Source of the DNA: CAZDRI01 sp964508055
Lineage (GTDB): Bacteria > Pseudomonadota > Gammaproteobacteria > PS1 > Pseudothioglobaceae
Length of the DNA: 64,000 nt
NCBI GenBank assembly: GCA_964508055.1
Contig: CAZDRI010000004.1
Coordinates: forward strand, 12,844-76,843
Direction of reading: 5' to 3'
Shown here: in pieces, positions 63,162 through 64,000 of the stretch
How the letters are laid out: each line of letters opens with the position of its first letter
Numbering within the stretch: position 1 is the stretch's first letter
Made by a program: the position numbers and the translations under genes
The notes under the pieces: generated by a model
Seen by the model: the letters and a program-made list of their open reading frames with translations, nothing else
Database searches by the model: none
What the model was told of the DNA's origin: nothing

Positions 63162-64000
63162 TTACTGTTTAATAATAAAACTTGGAATGTGTGATATTGG
63201 TAATTTTTGAATAATACAATCTTTATCTTTAAAAAATTCATCAACAGCTAAAGTTTCTCCTGGAAAAGTTCCATAATCATCAAACATAATCACCCCCCAC
63301 TTAACAACTTTATTATAAAAATTATTAAGAATAGTAACAGCAGGTTCATAAACATCTGTATCTATATGTAGTAAAGAAATTTTTAAATGAGGATTATTAA
63401 TACAATACTCTGGCACAGTTTGATTTATATCACCTTTTATTAATTCATAGTTTTTAATGTTTTTATAACCTAATACTTTATGCATTTGTTCAATATCTAT
63501 ACTATTCTTACCCGCAGCATTAATAAAGTCTTTTAAGTATGCTTTATCATCTTTAAATTTAGTTTTTGGAAACTCTCCAAATGCATCAAATCCAATAATT
63601 TTTCTAGAATATTTTGACTCAAGCAGATCTCTAAAATGAGCAAGCCTAAAGAAAGAGTTACCTTTAAATAGTCCAACCTGAATTAACAGCCAAAATACTA
63701 AATTTAATTTAGAATATTTTCTGTTTTTAACTAATTTTATATTCAAAATACAAGCATATAAATTTTGATCCAAAAAATCTCTTAACTTGTTAACGATTTT
63801 CCTTAAATTGTGAGCGCTTGCACATAGTATTACATTCAACATATCTCCAACCTTACCTTTAAGATAATTTCTATTAAGCCTACCATCATTTTTCATATGC
63901 CCAATCTCTGCCTCTATAGCACTTCTACGCTTTAATGCCCTTTTTATGCTTTTAGTTACACCTCTTTTTTGTCCAGATAAGAATACATCTACATCTTTAA
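63162..64000 (-). pseudogene. In-frame chimera: IS5-like transposase C-terminus fused to a TylF-type methyltransferase
   Basis: From the right edge one frame reads KDVDVFLSGQKRGVTKSIK, RRSAIEAEIGHMKNDGRLNRNYLKG and GDMLNVILCASAHNLRKI, the C-terminal DDE region of an IS5-like transposase. Without a stop it continues through a short linker into VGLFKGNSFFRLAHFRDLLE, RKIIGFDAFGEFP, LLHIDTDVYEPAVTIL and MFDDYGTFPGETLAVDEFF, a TylF/MycF-type O-methyltransferase lacking its N-terminus. The methyltransferase probably lost its start by insertion or recombination. Whether a short product from the ATG at 63896 is made is unknown. Confidence 0.8.
63690..64000 (-). mobile_element. Partial IS5-like insertion sequence at the right edge
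   Basis: About 100 residues of transposase C-terminus are visible, including the RRSAIEAEIGH segment that holds the catalytic glutamate and the NRNYLKG-GD block. The rest lies outside the window. The inner IS boundary falls within roughly 63660-63760, where the frame passes into the TylF-like protein; no terminal inverted repeat could be assigned because only one end is present. Confidence 0.7.

Noticed and set aside
41375..64000. Whole right half as a prophage or integrative element
   Set aside because: There are no phage structural, integrase or conjugation genes; content is a surface-polysaccharide locus with one IS fragment.
1..64000. CRISPR arrays
   Set aside because: No set of regularly spaced identical repeats was seen on either strand.

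Overview
The window is very AT-rich chromosomal DNA, densely coding, most likely from a sulfur-oxidising gammaproteobacterium of the SUP05 / Candidatus Thioglobus type or a related thiotrophic symbiont. The clues are a Gly/Tyr/Arg-rich sulfur globule protein (30913-31422), a CbbY-type phosphatase expected in a Calvin-cycle autotroph (18723-19487), an enlarged YeiH-family anion exporter (6938-8509), and gammaproteobacterial gene sets (ispA-xseB, pdxA-ksgA-apaH, trmJ, rmuC-gph, uvrB). Species-level identity cannot be read from the sequence alone.

Layout. 1-2.6 kb: ispA (partial), xseB, mgtE, hpf and a small conserved gene. 2.6-5.5 kb: argD-argF-DUF599. 5.6-8.5 kb, minus strand: a YeiH exporter with a newly noticed 54-residue membrane peptide, then a universal stress protein and a tail-anchored START-like protein. 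8.8-16.7 kb: icd, then a cassette (LolA-like, DUF1302 outer-membrane protein, MMPL exporter), closed by a decayed second copy of the icd 5' end. 16.8-30.5 kb: housekeeping (ilvA, cbbY, SDRs, trmJ, suhB, Kef-type transporter, rmuC, gph, plsC, uvrB, aminotransferase). 30.7-36.2 kb: tRNA-Asn, sulfur globule protein and an RND efflux pump with its adaptor. 36.4-38.9 kb: pdxA-ksgA-apaH. 39.3-41.4 kb: aldehyde dehydrogenase plus DUF779, closed by a decayed apaH 5' end.

41.4-63.9 kb is a minus-strand surface-polysaccharide locus. It encodes nucleotide-sugar enzymes (manC, tviB-like dehydrogenase, UDP-glucuronate decarboxylase, galE, CMP-sugar synthetase), at least four glycosyltransferases, three FkbM methyltransferases and other methyltransferases. 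It also has two asparagine-synthetase family proteins and a HEPN/MNT toxin-antitoxin pair stitched in by 4-nt overlaps. The locus shows rapid change: a pentanucleotide repeat in one FkbM gene, a frameshifted methyltransferase, a membrane-protein remnant, and an IS5-like transposase fused in frame to a TylF-type methyltransferase at the right edge.

Most notable: two unrelated cassettes are each bounded by an intact housekeeping gene and a decayed, same-orientation copy of that gene's 5' end (icd and apaH), suggesting a shared insertion or duplication mechanism. The FkbM gene with five tandem TGTGT units is a strong candidate for phase variation of the surface glycan.
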